This document shows positions 1 through 12,081 of a stretch of 64,000 nucleotides of DNA, piece after piece; the stretch's first letter is position 1, and every line of letters starts with the position of its first letter. The position numbers and the translations under genes are program-made. The stretch is taken from the NCBI RefSeq assembly GCF_030247195.1, contig NC_080671.1, positions 69,935,412-69,999,411 on the forward strand, given 5' to 3'. The notes under the pieces are model-generated. The model saw only the letters and a program-made list of their open reading frames with translations. It searched no databases and was not told the DNA's origin. The stretch is from Topomyia yanbarensis (taxonomy: Eukaryota; Arthropoda; Insecta; Diptera; Culicidae).

Positions 1-875
1 TCCAGGCTGTCTGATTCTGCCATAGCACACATCCGAGATAAGCGGCTTTTGGGAAGGTACATTTGATTTCATTTGATGTTTGCTACGCGGAAGAAGCATC
101 TTATCTATCAGCATATGTGTCGTGAATTAAGTGACTTTTGCTCTTCATGTCGCAACGCATTTCATCAGAATCGTTGCAGATGAAAAATGATCAGGGGGGG
201 GGGGGGTATACTTTCCTCTCGATTTATGAATTATTCAAATAACTGATGAATTTGAAACCACCCCTTGTGTGTTTGAACTAACTTCGCTAAAATTATGCTT
301 TTCTCCTTATGGTATAGAATTTTTATTAGTTTTCATTATTGGTAGGGTGTTCGATGTTGCCATTCGGAAGGGTGTTAAAGAGTTTTTACCAGACTAATCT
401 ACTAAGAGTTTTAATGATGTTATGAGCACAATTAAGCTCACAAAATTGATGAGTAAAAATTCAACCTGAGCTTTAGATTTCTCGCTTAATACTGGGAATG
501 AATTCTAACCGGTTATGATTGGGCACAATTACTTCAATCTTTTTTTCAAGCACCACCATCTTGTCTTTGACCCATTCCAACATTCTTTTATTCACACTCA
601 TTTGAACTAGTTTTATTAATTTGAACCATATTTTAGTAAACTGACAATTTAAGAATTTTACGATACGCATTTTTATGGCTTTCTGGGGCTACCGTTAAGA
701 TGCACAAGTTTTCCTTAATGTGATGAAATGGTGCTCGTTTAGCCACACCTACAAATCGCCTGCCAAACTATATATTTTTAATAAATTTCAAATTTCATTT
801 AGTAATTTATATTTTGTCTCATATGTTAGAAGATTATACTGGTTACAATCTTTTAAACCATTACTGTGACAATAC
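1..875. other. Unannotated A+T-rich DNA with a 13-G tract
   Basis: No recognisable gene or paired terminal repeat is visible. The only striking local feature is a run of 13 G at 194-206. A minus-strand open frame of 65 codons at 473-670 is low-complexity and lysine-rich, with no recognisable motif. I read this as intron or intergenic sequence. Confidence 0.5.
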
Positions 876-970
876 CCAAGTAACAATCGAGGTTTTATAG
901 CTCGCTACAAGTGCAATCTAAATTTTATGGGTGGCCATAAAACTATCATAAAATCTCAATTGTTACTAGG
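876..970. mobile_element. Short hairpin MITE (about 95 bp)
   Basis: The ends form an imperfect inverted repeat: CCAAGTAACAATCGAGGTTT at the left, and the complement of CCTAGTAACAATTGAGATTT at the right. They enclose a loop of about 45 bp. There is no coding capacity. A two-ended miniature element fits best. No target-site duplication is clear. Confidence 0.5.
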
Positions 971-1717
971 GATATACTATATTGTGTTCAAAGATTTTGG
1001 AATATTATGAACTTAAAAAACACTAAAATTTTGCTAACTCTACACAAACCTCTCATCAGTAGCAGATTCATAAAGATGCAAAAAATGTGTCATTGTTAGG
1101 TACTTTAAACAATCTCTAGAAATTAAAATCTGAAATGCAATTCGCTTGAATTTCTTTGCCAATTATATGTTCACTGCATCGATAATTTTGAACCAAGTTC
1201 TCAGATCGATTAATTCACAAAAGTACCCTATCGATATCACTCAAAAACACACAAGTGCCGAAAAGCCTTTCCACTCATTAGTTCCGTCGAGAAGCGCTCA
1301 ATACGTAGTTACTGCTCAGTTTATTATTACACCATAAAACAGTCAATCTTCAAGCTTTTTGCTCTATACGGCCGTTGCAGTGTATGCCTGCAGCAGGGCG
1401 ATGTGGTTGGCTCATTTCAAAAGTGGTTTCGATATTGTCTGTCTGTGGCTTATCATACCGGCTACAGCCGTCCAGCCTGGCAGGCGTAACTTCGGACTTT
1501 ATCCGGTTTTATTGCGGGGGAAACGAAATTAATACTGTTTCTGACCGAATAGGGAATTAGTCGGCTGTCATGGGGTGAGTCGTTCGGGGGCAACTTTTGG
1601 GTACACAAAAGTCCAATTACTCATCATCAGTGTGGGTGTGCATATCTGCCGACAGACTTTTGCGAGCGAGATTAAACCGACAGTGGCTCTCTATTCGTTA
1701 TTTGTACTATTCTATAT
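971..1717. other. Unannotated sequence, locally G+C-richer
   Basis: I recognise no gene. The part at about 1370-1600 is richer in G+C than its surroundings and holds a 61-codon plus-strand frame (1375-1560) without known motifs. It could be a decayed repeat or conserved non-coding DNA. The sequence alone does not decide. Confidence 0.3.
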
Positions 1718-1925
1718 TTCTCCTTAGTGGAGAACAATTTTGGTAAAAACTATTTTTCTCCATTAAGGAGAAAACTGTTTAAAATCATCTTTGCGCATGA
1801 AAAGCACAAAACCTATAACTAAATTAGTTATGGAATTTGCGGTTCGACTTGGTCTCATCAGAATCCGACACTAACTTAGTGATAAGACTAAACTAACGTC
1901 GGATAGACGCTAGCTCTCTTTTGTA
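1718..1925 (+). repeat. Dispersed repeat, direct copy of 44107-44297
   Basis: This stretch aligns in direct orientation with 44107-44297. Shared blocks include TAGTTATGG followed by AATTTGC, CTCATCAGAATCC and GACGCTAGCTC. The 44-kb copy is one arm of a hairpin, so this is probably a half-copy of the same foldback family. It also has its own small palindrome at its left edge, TCTCCTTAGTGGAGAA. Confidence 0.6.
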
Positions 1926-3081
1926 CTTTTCATTGCTTGATATGACAAGCACGTGTGCACATTTCGAATACATAAATCTTCACTAGTTATTTACCACAAA
2001 GTAGTCAATTATTTTGTATGGTTCTTTATTCAACATCGAGAGAATGAGATAGAGCGAGATTGCTGAACCATGTTTTACAAACTTGGACTCAGATGAATGG
2101 TATTATATTTTCATTATCTGCTACATATGCACTTTTTTCTCTCAAATTCTGATGCTAGAAATATAGAAAATCAAGATCCAATCAACAACACAGTTTATTA
2201 AAATTCTATTCGATCCCTGGAAAAAATCCAGAAAATGAGCTAAACTAACCAGTTTTGCCATTGGGGTATCATAAATGTTTTCCCTTTTTCCGGTCGCTCA
2301 TACTGATTAGTAGGACTAGATAAATCAAAGAATTTTAAACGCTTCATGCCTTTGATGCAAAAGCTGCACCCAAAACTAACCATGATTATCCTGGTAATAA
2401 TAAAAAAACTCCCCGCATGAAAAATATTTAAAAAGATAATAAGACTCATTGCCGCAAAGGGAATGCATTTAAATCCTCTCTGTGTCGCATTTGTTAGATA
2501 AGAAAACACAGAGCTTGGATTTTCGATGCACAATTTTCGCTACACGAAATACAAACATTTACCTATTTTCGGATAGGTTGGCTTTTGGCCAGTTGTAGAC
2601 CATCAGGCATCAAAATATATTGGCTTAAATGACACGCTCCCCGTATGTAGTCGGGGATTTGTGACTCGGTCAGTTGTAGATCATGCACACCCAAGTGGAG
2701 ATACGGTGAAACTGTGGCCACTCGGGGCCCCTGGACACAATCGATTTGACAGGCCCCCATTATTGAACAGGTTGTTAAAATGCCAAAGCAACCTAGCTTA
2801 GTTAAGGTTAGCGTGAACTTATCGAAGTGAGATGCAAATAGACCGAGCAGACTGCTTTGTGATAGAGTCGACCTCTATTTGAGGAAACTGGAACTGCATA
2901 TTACTCCATATATTTTGAGCTTAGCGTCAGCTCGGCGCATTGGTCAAATGCCATGGTTCTGGAGAGACGAAATCGAAACGCAAACACCTGGACTTATTAT
3001 AGCCAATTTGATGTTGGTTTGGATATTTCATCCAATTGACTGCAAGTTGGTGTCAGATACTGACGAGTAGAACACGAAACA
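1926..3081. other. Unannotated sequence with short open frames only
   Basis: Frames of 97 codons (2240-2533, minus), 65 codons (2563-2760, minus) and 63 codons (2879-3070, plus) are present. None shows a recognisable domain, splice context or codon bias. I see no paired terminal repeats here. Confidence 0.35.
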
Positions 3082-3085
3082 TTAA

Positions 3086-3750
3086 CCCTTTATAAGGCTG
3101 TTGCAACTATATGGCCACCTCTTCGTTTCGTTTATAATGCAGGAATATGAAGTGGGAAGTGTTCCAATCTTATGAAATCTACTTGTTGGGAGTCTGACAA
3201 CTCTTCTTATTACTTTTTATTGAAATACAGTGAAAAGTGTCAGATTGGTGAAGAGTTTTTTAAAAAAATACGGCGATTTCCTTTTGGACAACAAAATTAG
3301 CTCGGTTTTGAAAAAAATACTCTAGACTCTCTAAATTAGTGATGCAGATTTGTAAAAACAACTATTTTTATCCGAAAATTTGGCTTATGAGGGGTGAAAA
3401 TTGCAAACAAAAAAATGAAATGAATAAATGTACGTCTTTAATCTGTGGTCTAATTTTTCAACTTATTTACTTACTTTATTTACTGCTAATCAGGTAATAA
3501 CCAGTAACCTACCTTATTTTTTTCTGAATGTCTGATCCAGCTCTATTTGTCTTTATATTTGCACCAATCTCGTTGGAAATACATCAAACATGACGAAGAC
3601 TGACGTTTTCTAATGGGCGGTAGCAAATATATTTTCAAAACAGTTTTTATTACGAAATAAATGGAAATCTATTCTAAACTAAGTGAAAGAACCGTGTTTC
3701 TAATAAAATAACATTCGTTACTAGCCTCAAACTGTGGGCCTTATAAAGGG
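3086..3750. mobile_element. piggyBac-type MITE with TTAA target duplication
   Basis: The element begins CCCTTTATAAGGC after TTAA (3082-3085). It ends with the exact complement, GCCTTATAAAGGG, before TTAA (3751-3754). A TTAA target duplication and CCC-starting termini are the hallmark of the piggyBac superfamily. The 665-bp interior encodes nothing recognisable, so it is non-autonomous. The superfamily call rests on termini only. Confidence 0.7.
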
Positions 3751-3754
3751 TTAA

Positions 3755-4306
3755 AATTCAACTTTTCAAACTTAAGCCTTGTGTCCTTATGTGAAAATGG
3801 GTAATCCATTTTTTCCTGTAATTGTCCTGTTTGTCAAAAAATGGTTATTCATGTTGAAACTTTTCATTGTTGTCTAATTCTAATCACTAATAGCTCTTCC
3901 CGTAAACTACCTTTCCCATAATTGCCGTTCAACATGTTAATTCTCATGTTCATCCACCACAAGCACACTGGCTGCTAAACAATAGTCACATTCATGGTAA
4001 CTCAATTAGTCTAATTGATTCCTTCCAAGCATGGTCGCGCGGCTACCACATATCCTTCACATACGGTAACGGGTGTACAGGTTTGACGGTTATACGTATA
4101 AACATATGAATGCTGCTCAGGATAGGATTATCGAAACGAGGGTAATGCGTTAACACGTTCGTGTAATAAATGCATACTCACTCAGCATTGAGTGTGCACG
4201 GTGTCGGGTTATGACATTTTATAAGTGACAGATTAACGCCTTCTGGGAAATGACTTTCTTTAGTTTAGCCAGCTCTCAGCGATCGAATTATGTTTAAGGG
4301 GGCATA
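3755..4306. other. Unannotated spacer
   Basis: A+T-rich sequence between two DNA transposons. No gene, repeat pair or regulatory signal could be supported. Confidence 0.4.
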
Positions 4307-4308
4307 TA

Positions 4309-5890
4309 CACTGCTGGTCATTAAAATAGGTGTGAGATAAAAATACATGAAATTTTGAGTTTTATCTAAAAATATTTTTATATTCAAATATTTTATAGTT
4401 AGGCACAGTTGTAAATATGAAAACAGAACACTTTTATTTGTAAATTAAATGTTATGCTTTGTCGTAACTTTTTCTTCTCCGTGAAATCCAAAAAAGTAGC
4501 TGGTCAATGAAATAGGTGTATTGTAATCTATTGCATTAAAATTTTTCAAATCCAATGATTTTAAGATTTCAACATTTTCAACAATTAGTAACCTGTGTAA
4601 GCTCCCTTATTCAACCAAATTTCATCCATTTGTCTTGGCATTGAGTCATTCAAACGCTGATAAATTTCCGTTGGTATAGGGTAGCATTCCTTTTTAGCTG
4701 CTTCCCACAAACGATCCTTATTTGTGAAATTTCGATCGAATAACTTCTTTTTGGGTACATTCCGTAAATTTTCTACGGGATTGATGACAGGAGATGGGCA
4801 TGGTCCAAAATTATAGTCACTTTATTATCCCGAAATCATTCCTTTACATACTTCGATGTGAGTTTTTGGTCAATATCTTGCTGAAACTGTCATGTAAAGG
4901 CACGTTATCTTTGGAATAGGACTTTAGCCTTGCATTTAAATCTTGCCATTATAGTGGCGTTGCGAAGAATAGCAAGCCCCAAACCTCATTGTTCTCGCCT
5001 CCGTGTTTTACCATATTTTGCGCGTGTCGCAGATCAAACTGTTTGCACTTTGGACGTTTAACGTTTCGTTGTGCATCGGAGGAAAACAGGTTTACCTTTG
5101 ATTCGTCCCTCCGAAGGATATGTCACCATTTTTTGATTCCTTCTGAACCATGCGCATTAACGCTGTTGAAAAGCAAATTGCATTTTTCTTCAAAGGCTTT
5201 GGCTTCGAAATAGTGGAACCTTCTTAACAATTCTTTCTGCAAGATTGGAATTTTACGGCCTACAGCGAACTGTTCTCGGACCTGCCACTTTTCCAATTTG
5301 TGCTGAATTGGTTTTGGATGACGCGAATGGATCAGATTTAGCTAAAATTGCAATACGAAGGTCAGCTGCTATAGATGTTTTCTTGGGTTTTTTGCATGTT
5401 TCCTTTTTTCAAAGGTTTTAAGGCATTTGTAACGAAGTTTTCGGAACGCCGCAGTGTATTCGCGATTTATTTATACGTCTTATCTTCTTGAACAAAATTT
5501 CTTAGCAAAACTCGCTCCACTTGAGTACAGTGAGATGTTCGACCCATTCTATAACAAATCTTTGACTTATTCAACATTTAAATACATTTATTAACACGCA
5601 GAATTCAAACTTCACCAAATAAAACGTATAATGGAATTATGTAAAATAATAACACGTTAATATATTTCACACACCTATTATATTGACCACACGAAAAGGC
5701 CTGCGGTAGTCTTGTTTTGCATTTTGACAAATATTGCAAATATAATCAGCACAAACAACCCACTAGTAACTTGACAGATCCCAAGGCTTCTGTGTGCGGT
5801 AGGTGTGATTGAGACTGCTGCAACTTGGTATGCGTAATTGAGGGAAAAACAAAATAATCTATCACACACCTATTTTATTGGCCAGCAGTG
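4309..5890 (-). mobile_element. Decayed Tc1-like transposon, full length
   Basis: Both ends carry the terminal inverted repeat CACTGCTGGYCA followed by an A/T-rich block and AATAGGTGTG. The element is flanked by the dinucleotide TA (4307-4308 and 5891-5892), the Tc1/mariner target duplication. The 1.58-kb length and a decayed minus-strand transposase frame between the ends agree with a Tc1-like element. Both boundaries are intact, so this is a whole copy that has been inactivated by point mutation and indels. Confidence 0.85.
4590..5555 (-). pseudogene. Tc1-like transposase pseudogene
   Basis: Read on the minus strand, this is a broken Tc1-family transposase, a DDE enzyme that cuts and pastes the element. 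The C-terminal block around 4600-4720 reads as a stretch ending DSMPRQMDEIWLNKG, like the Tc1 C-terminal helix region. Around 4970-5030 MVKHGGENNEVWG matches the conserved MVKHGGGSIMVWG segment before the second catalytic Asp. A block near 4800 retains the order of the third catalytic region but carries stop codons. The N-terminal helix-turn-helix part (about 5250-5550) is barely readable. Several frameshifts and stops separate the blocks, so no active enzyme is possible. Confidence 0.8.
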
Positions 5891-6024
5891 TATTTTTAAC
5901 AAAGCAAAAATACAAACAAAACAGTCATGAAAACGCTCTGTAAATTGAAGTTTTCGGAGTGGTTACTGATGTTTACGTAAAACTTGTTGAGAGAATCACT
6001 AACTAGAATCTTTAAAGATGGGTA

Positions 6025-6761
6025 CCGTAAAATGGGGTATCTTTGATCACTGATGTAAGTTTGATCATATGAGACTTTTTTCAGTAACGTGCGATAAGAT
6101 GATTTCCTCTAACAAAAGCATCGAAACAAAATACAAACCATATTCTAAACATGTTCAGCATCCACCGGCAACGATTATTTTGTCATTTAATATACTTTTT
6201 ATGAACAAAATTCAAATTAAAAATGATACAACTTTTATGCATCGTTTCAATCTGTTCAAGCAATTCCTTGTATATTAATGAAATTAAGCAACTTCAACTA
6301 AACTGATCACTTTTTTAGAAACCATAAATATTTTTGTGCAATAGTTTATTTAAAAAATCCAAGATTTTTATTGCTAACTATTTTATTTCGACTATTTTCC
6401 CGAAAAAGTTCGCTAAAAGTCGGCCGTATCCTTCCAGGCAATTTTGTTTTCCTACGAGACGACACAATATTGGGCCATAAAATCGCCTGCAGATATACTA
6501 TTTACGCAACATTTGGAGTGATTTATTATTTCGGTACACATATTTTGCTGATCAAAGTTACTCCGAAATCAACGAATGAACATTTACAACAAATTTGTTT
6601 TATTTTTATAGTAAATTGAAATAAATTACCAAACAATTTGGACGTTTTCAATCTGTGTACCAGTACTTGTTTTAAAAAAGCAAACATTTACATTTACCTG
6701 ATTTGAAGAAAGTTATTCGAAAAAATGTAGAAAAATTGATCAATGTTCCCCCGTTTTACGG
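6025..6761. mobile_element. TA-flanked MITE, CCGTAAAA terminal repeats
   Basis: The left end CCGTAAAATGGGG with TATCTTTGATCA and the right end complementary to CCGTAAAACGGGGG with AACATTGATCA form inverted termini of about 25 bp. TA lies immediately outside both ends (6023-6024, 6762-6763). Ends of the same type bound the larger region 54895-59424. There is no transposase. The open frames inside are short and A/T-biased. Confidence 0.7.
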
Positions 6762-6767
6762 TAGGCA

Positions 6768-7652
6768 CAATTGAATGACTGGCGTCCAAAAGAGGCCAAC
6801 CTACATTTTGCATTTTTACAGGAAATGGAAAAAAAATCTCTACTTCCAAATTAGCATTGTTTTTTTGCACAAATATATGTTTTTATTAGTAGTTCACTGA
6901 CTCATGTTGTCTAGAAAAAAAAGATCATTACTTGTACTACTTTTCAATGCACGATCATTTTCGTAGTTCGAGGGAGTAACCCCCGGCGTCCAAAAGGGTC
7001 TAACCCACAATTCACACGTCCTTTCCTTATCTTTCGTTTTAGAGTTATGATGTCTTTGGCAAAGTTGTTATGTGACATCTAGTACTTTATTTAATAATTT
7101 CATATTAGTTCGGAAACCAGTCGCTAGGGTGGCGCTGTTATCAACTTTTTAATTGAAAGAGATAGAAATGTGGTGTCTACGGCGAATTTGTATACCAGTT
7201 AATTATAAATATATCTTCTGAAGATACCAACTTTGTAGGTCCCGTATGAGCGTATGAGCGGCCCTCGTCTTCAGGAACGACTGTGTGGGCAGAAACGTCA
7301 ACGAACAATGCAATCCAACTAAAACACTATTATATTGAGTTCACCGATATGTGAGCTACAACACAAAACTTACTGATTGCAAATCGATTGACTACTTTTT
7401 CTTAAAACCTCTAAAAACGAACGAGAAAACTTGAATTTCCATAAGACTCGATGTGGGTTAGCCCCTTTTGGACGCCAGCTAGTACTGGGGTTACCTCCAT
7501 GGTCAACTTTAACTGCTAATAGCAAGAAATCTAAAAATTATTTTTAAATTTCTTAAATGGCAGTACACTTAGAACTATCAAAAAAATAGAAAAAATGTCG
7601 ACGTCGGAAAAAATGTGGGTTAGCCCCTTTTGGATGCCAGCCATTCAAATTG
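6768..7652. mobile_element. MITE with long terminal inverted repeats (about 0.9 kb)
   Basis: The termini CAATTGAATGACTGGCGTCC and the complement of CAATTTGAATGGCTGGCATC continue into a shared AAAAG/GGCYAACC block, giving imperfect inverted repeats of about 40 bp. The motif CTTTTGGACGCCAG recurs inside at 7468-7483 and 6981-6994, suggesting internal duplication or nesting. A partial second copy lies at 25850-26170. It abuts the preceding MITE with only a few bases between. No coding capacity. Confidence 0.65.
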
Positions 7653-8586
7653 TAATCATCGCTGCTTTTAGTTCACCACAAGTGGCTAAAGACATGAAGT
7701 TCAGAGACGATGTTTTGAGCGCAGAGATCGATAAGAGAAGCCATTTTGCAGAATCCATTACGAATTTCGGCATAATAAAAATATTATCTTATTCAGAAAT
7801 AATTAACACATTTGACAATCAAAACTGAATGTTCCTATTTTATTTCATTATCCCACAAAAAAATTTAAATCGATCTACGTGATTTAAGGAATTCGATTCC
7901 GTACACATTTTGTGAATTTGCTCAATAATGAATGAACTATTTCTCAAAAATTATTATGAAAGTTCGCTTCAAAAACAAAATTATGTGTAAGTTAACTTGA
8001 AGTGAAGTTTTTTTTACAGAGTTGATACATTTACCACTTGGATTGAGCATTGCGTTCAGCCGTGAGGTAGATGCTGGATGGTACATAAATTCACAGATCA
8101 CAAAATAATCCACCTGACGAATTTCACGCCAAATCGTATTCAGAGTTGGCAGCACCCTCTCAGATTTTAATGAAACTTTCTGTGCATGGAGACACAAAAA
8201 GCCACTTTGCATACTTTGTTTTTCCAAAAATGATCTAGGCTGTCTTTTGAAAAAGGACAAACTTTTTTTTACCAATTTTGTTCAAATGGCTATGCTATAG
8301 TCTAAAAATGACAAATCCTACAAAAAAATGTTGTAGAAATGATTTTTACAAAATTAATCAAATTTTTGAATAAAAATATTGAAAAAACTCTTCATTGACT
8401 CCTACACTGAAAAAAATCGATTTTAAAAATTTAAAGTCGATTAATAAAAAAAACCATTTTTGATTTGCATGATATTTTGTTCCAAGATAGGAAATTATGT
8501 TCCCTACCTACCGTCAAAAATTCGTTGGGCCCCAGTTCCAGTTTGTGAGAAGATATTGTCTAATTTAGCAACTAAGTATATTTTTA
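7653..8586. other. Unannotated A+T-rich sequence
   Basis: The longest frame is 112 codons on the minus strand (7937-8275) and shows no recognisable domain. The string CTACACTGAAAAAAAT at about 8402 resembles the terminus of the TA-type MITE at 31466, but no partner end was found, so it may be a solo end. Confidence 0.35.
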
Positions 8587-8590
8587 TTAA

Positions 8591-8934
8591 GGGGTTACAT
8601 ACCTTTTAATTTTTCATAAAATCGAAATTTTTTATTGCTTTATCTGAAAGTACAACTCCTTGAGAATGTTATCCCAAATTTTTATAGAGATCCGAAAAAT
8701 GGATCGAAAGTTACTGCGCTTCCAAGCGCGCTTCGTCTATCAAGAGCAGTGGTAGTTTGAAATTTTAAACTCGATTATTTCGAATTGTCGTTTTACTACT
8801 CCCATAATCTTTGATAATTTTTTGGTGGAATTGAAGATGACACAGCATTTGGCTCACTTTTTGAAACCCCTGGGTTATAATGGGTTAAATTCAAATTTTC
8901 TTGACATTTTTATCACAAAAAGGTATGTAACCCC
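8591..8934. mobile_element. MITE flanked by TTAA, GGGGTTACATACC ends
   Basis: The left end GGGGTTACATACCTTTT and the right end AAAAGGTATGTAACCCC are exact complements over 16-17 bp. TTAA lies directly outside each (8587-8590 and 8935-8938). TTAA suggests piggyBac-type insertion, but the GGGG start is atypical, so the superfamily is uncertain. The 344-bp interior is non-coding. Solo-like matches to the end occur near 19511 and 55681. Confidence 0.65.
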
Positions 8935-8938
8935 TTAA

Positions 8939-9600
8939 TCAAGAATCCCATTGAAAGGAGTTTATGTCATTAAACCAATATTACATTATTACTTCTTTAT
9001 TTGCTAGTTTCGTGCTGAGGAAGGATCAGGGCAAGAAATAACCACAACAACATTATGTATTGAATTTTACAAAATTGTTTATTTATTTTTATATATAACA
9101 TTTGTCTTAAAACTATCTTCATGCATGCTATTTTGTATTATTTCTATACAAGGAAAATATTCAACTTCTGAATTAGAATACCTTTTCGCCTCTACTTTGC
9201 CACCAGGAATAGACACAAAACTGTGGAATTTCTGTGGGCCAGATATTGTTTTGGCGTTATTTTACACTTCTTCGAGTTCTTCTGACATTTTGTTGTACTG
9301 ATCAGTGAATATGCAGCAAATTTAATTTTGTGATATTTTTATCAGTTTGTTCAACTGTCCAGTTATATAACTCTCGGGGAGTTGTTATGATATTTTCATG
9401 GTCGAGAGCAAGACTGGCTCTTTATGCCATTCGCTTGAGAGTGCATCATAGGGTCCTTTTCCATGGGATGTTGCAGAAAAATGCCAATTTGCGACTAATT
9501 CATACTAATCTACACAAGCTTGTGAAGTTTTTCTTATTTTTGTATTGTGCTGCTGCTCTATCAGACATATAATAAATTTTAGAAAAGTTTGTCGATTATT
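8939..9600. other. Unannotated sequence
   Basis: An 80-codon frame (9330-9572, plus) shows no domain and no splice context. Nothing else could be supported. Confidence 0.35.
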
Positions 9601-10560
9601 TCATAAAATTTATCATTTTTGAGATGAACAAATGAACTGCAGTCTTCAAGTCTTCCAGTCTTTGACTAATTTTAAATGTATAATCATTTAATTTTAATCG
9701 TTTGTTTCATTCCGCTTTCTTTTTGTTCATTCTGTTCTTTTGAATTTATTTCATCTAGTTTATTCGTTTCAGTCTTTTAATTCATTCTGATCGGTTTGTC
9801 CAATTCATGCATTTTATTAATATCATTCAATTAAATTATTTTGTGCACTGTTTTAATTTTATTATTTTTTACCAATTCATACATTTTATTCAGATTTTTC
9901 ATTTCAATAATCTGACTAACAATCTGACTAAGTTTTTTCAGTCATTTAATTTATTCATTTTATCCAAATAATTACTTTGATACAATTTTATTTACTTTTG
10001 TATTTTTTTATATAACGTAACTTTTTCTTTTAATTCTATTGATTTATATTTTAATTCTATTTATTTTTTTATTCTATTTTTATTTGTGTGTTTTATTGAT
10101 TCTATTCAATTTATTGATTTTGTTATTTTATTCATATATTTAATTTCATTCGCTTCATTATTTTTATTTTGTTTGTTATATTCATCTTATTCGTTTCATA
10201 TATTTTTTTTATTTTATTCATTTTATACAATTCTTTCATGTCATTTTATTGATTTTATTATTTCTTTCCCAGGTAATACATTTTATTCAGTTTTTTTTTC
10301 ATTTTATTATTTCTGTTTAGACATTCCTTTTATTTATTTCAACCCATTTGCTAGTATGAGACAAATTTTATTCTATAAATTTTATAACTTTTCTTGTCAA
10401 ATTTTAGTGAGCTGAACTTATTAGATTTTTTTATTTCGATTTATAATAATCATACTCATCTTATGAACTTGATATCTTTTTTTCATGTTTTGGCTCTATA
10501 AATTATTTAATTTAATTTGTTTTTTTTTTTAATTTTCTGTAATGTACTCAGTTTGAGCTT
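9600..10560 (+). repeat. T-rich degenerate low-complexity tract
   Basis: About 1 kb of plus strand is dominated by loosely repeated ATTTTATTCATTTTATT-like units, with very few G. The 109-codon frame at 10086-10415 (Phe/Ile/Ser/Leu only) is a by-product of this composition. A similar tract with the complementary bias (A-rich plus strand) occurs at 61550-62300. Confidence 0.7.
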
Positions 10561-10599
10561 TTATTAGTGCAGGACTCTAAACTGTGTTCATCCCACATG

Positions 10600-11139
10600 C
10601 ACCTACTACGCAACTAATGAATGATCCAATAAACTACAAACTAATGAATGATCCAACAATGATATGCGTAAGAAATGTCTCATCTCACTGCTAGGTGGAT
10701 TAAATCGGTTTTATTTCATTTTCCGACTACAATGTTCCATTTATCTCTTGATTCCATATTTCTCGGTCAACTTTCAATTTAGAGACACCTTCACTGGAAT
10801 TTCCGAAAAAATGCGCTCAATAATATACATTCGTGCAAGATACAGGGGAACCCGGGGCTATTCGGACCTACCTAAGCTAATCGCCCTTTTAGGTGGATAG
10901 ATGTGAAAAAATTTGCGGGTCAAAGGTTCTAATTATTAGTTTGAAACCTCAGTTACATTTTGATGTCATAAAAATTCATTTGGACCACTCCATGGCAGCG
11001 CTAGGCGACGATTTGCAAAACTCTACTTTTTCCATCCTTTTACAATGTAGGGGTAATTCTGACCTCTCTACGAGGCAATTCAGACCGTCATTTTTTAATT
11101 TGTTTAGCGATGTAATTATTTTTACCTATGAAATATTTA
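10600..11139. other. Possible outer inverted-repeat element, left part
   Basis: The string GGGGCTATTCGGACC near 10854 is matched in inverted orientation by GGTCCGAATTACCCCC near 12583. The 11140-12079 MITE may therefore have inserted into an older inverted-repeat element spanning about 10850-12598. Internal echoes (GTAATTCTGACC near 11050, AATTCAGACC near 11077) support a common origin. I could not fix the outer boundaries. Confidence 0.4.
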
Positions 11140-12079
11140 GGGAAAGGTGGGGCAAATCCGACGTAGTAAATGGTTTTGGCTGTAAAATGCTCATTTTACA
11201 TCGGATCAAATCGTTTTATATACCAAATTAAAGGTTAGACTCCTGGGCAACTTTCTGTTTATAGCATTTTATTCAAATCTTCGGAATATCTTGAAATACA
11301 AGCGTTTTACAAAAATGTTCATTTTTGCTGTTTTCAAGAATGGTGGGGTAAACCCGACCCCCAATGTTTTTGGTTGATTTAGTGAAGATATTACTCAAAT
11401 TTTATGGTTTTTCAATGATAAATCATTGAATGTTGTGTTACTGTATTGTAACATGAAGAAAATGGAGTTCAATATCAATCTTGGAATGCTAAAATCACGA
11501 GCAGTAGCACGTAATGATATTTCCATTTGCATCCGAGCAATTGCTCGACGAATACTATAATCATCACGTTTTTGTGTCTTTCGTTTGTAATTATGAATCA
11601 TTTTGCATAAAAATAATAAATAATAGCAATAAATTCAATGTGATAAATAAAAATTTTCTTAGCAAAAAAGCGGTCGGATTTACCCCAATATTTTGAGGTC
11701 GGATTTGCCTCACCGCGTTATTTTTCATTACGATGCAATTAAAAAATATACGAAAAAGGTTGAACTAAATTCATCTATGCACTTTGTAGGACTTAAATCA
11801 AAGAATTTGAATCCACTTACATTTATTATGTAATCACTTTAAGAATCAGAAATATCCTGTAGTCAATGATGCACAAAAGTCAAATCAAAAATTGTAAAAA
11901 CCCACTTTTTGTCGTATGAGCATCTTAATGTAGACTAATAAAATGCTGTCATACCACCATTATGATTATTTTCCATGCTCTACACGACAACATCGATATT
12001 AGTTCGCGTAGTGCTTCTAATTTTCGGTAACAGAGGGGGGTCGGGTTTACCCAACGGTCGGATTTGCCCCACCTTACCC
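11140..12079. mobile_element. TA-flanked MITE, GGTGGGGCAAATCCGAC termini
   Basis: The termini GGGAAAGGTGGGGCAAATCC and the complement of GGGTAAGGTGGGGCAAATCC are nearly identical inverted repeats, flanked by TA (11138-11139, 12080-12081). Diverged internal copies of the terminal motif occur near 11342, 11672, 11697 and 12036, so the ends have been duplicated subterminally. The 940-bp element has no transposase frame. Confidence 0.75.
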
Positions 12080-12081
12080 TA

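Noticed and set aside
10086..10415. 109-codon Phe/Ile/Ser-rich possible membrane protein
   Set aside because: Composition follows from the T-rich low-complexity tract; no start or splice context.
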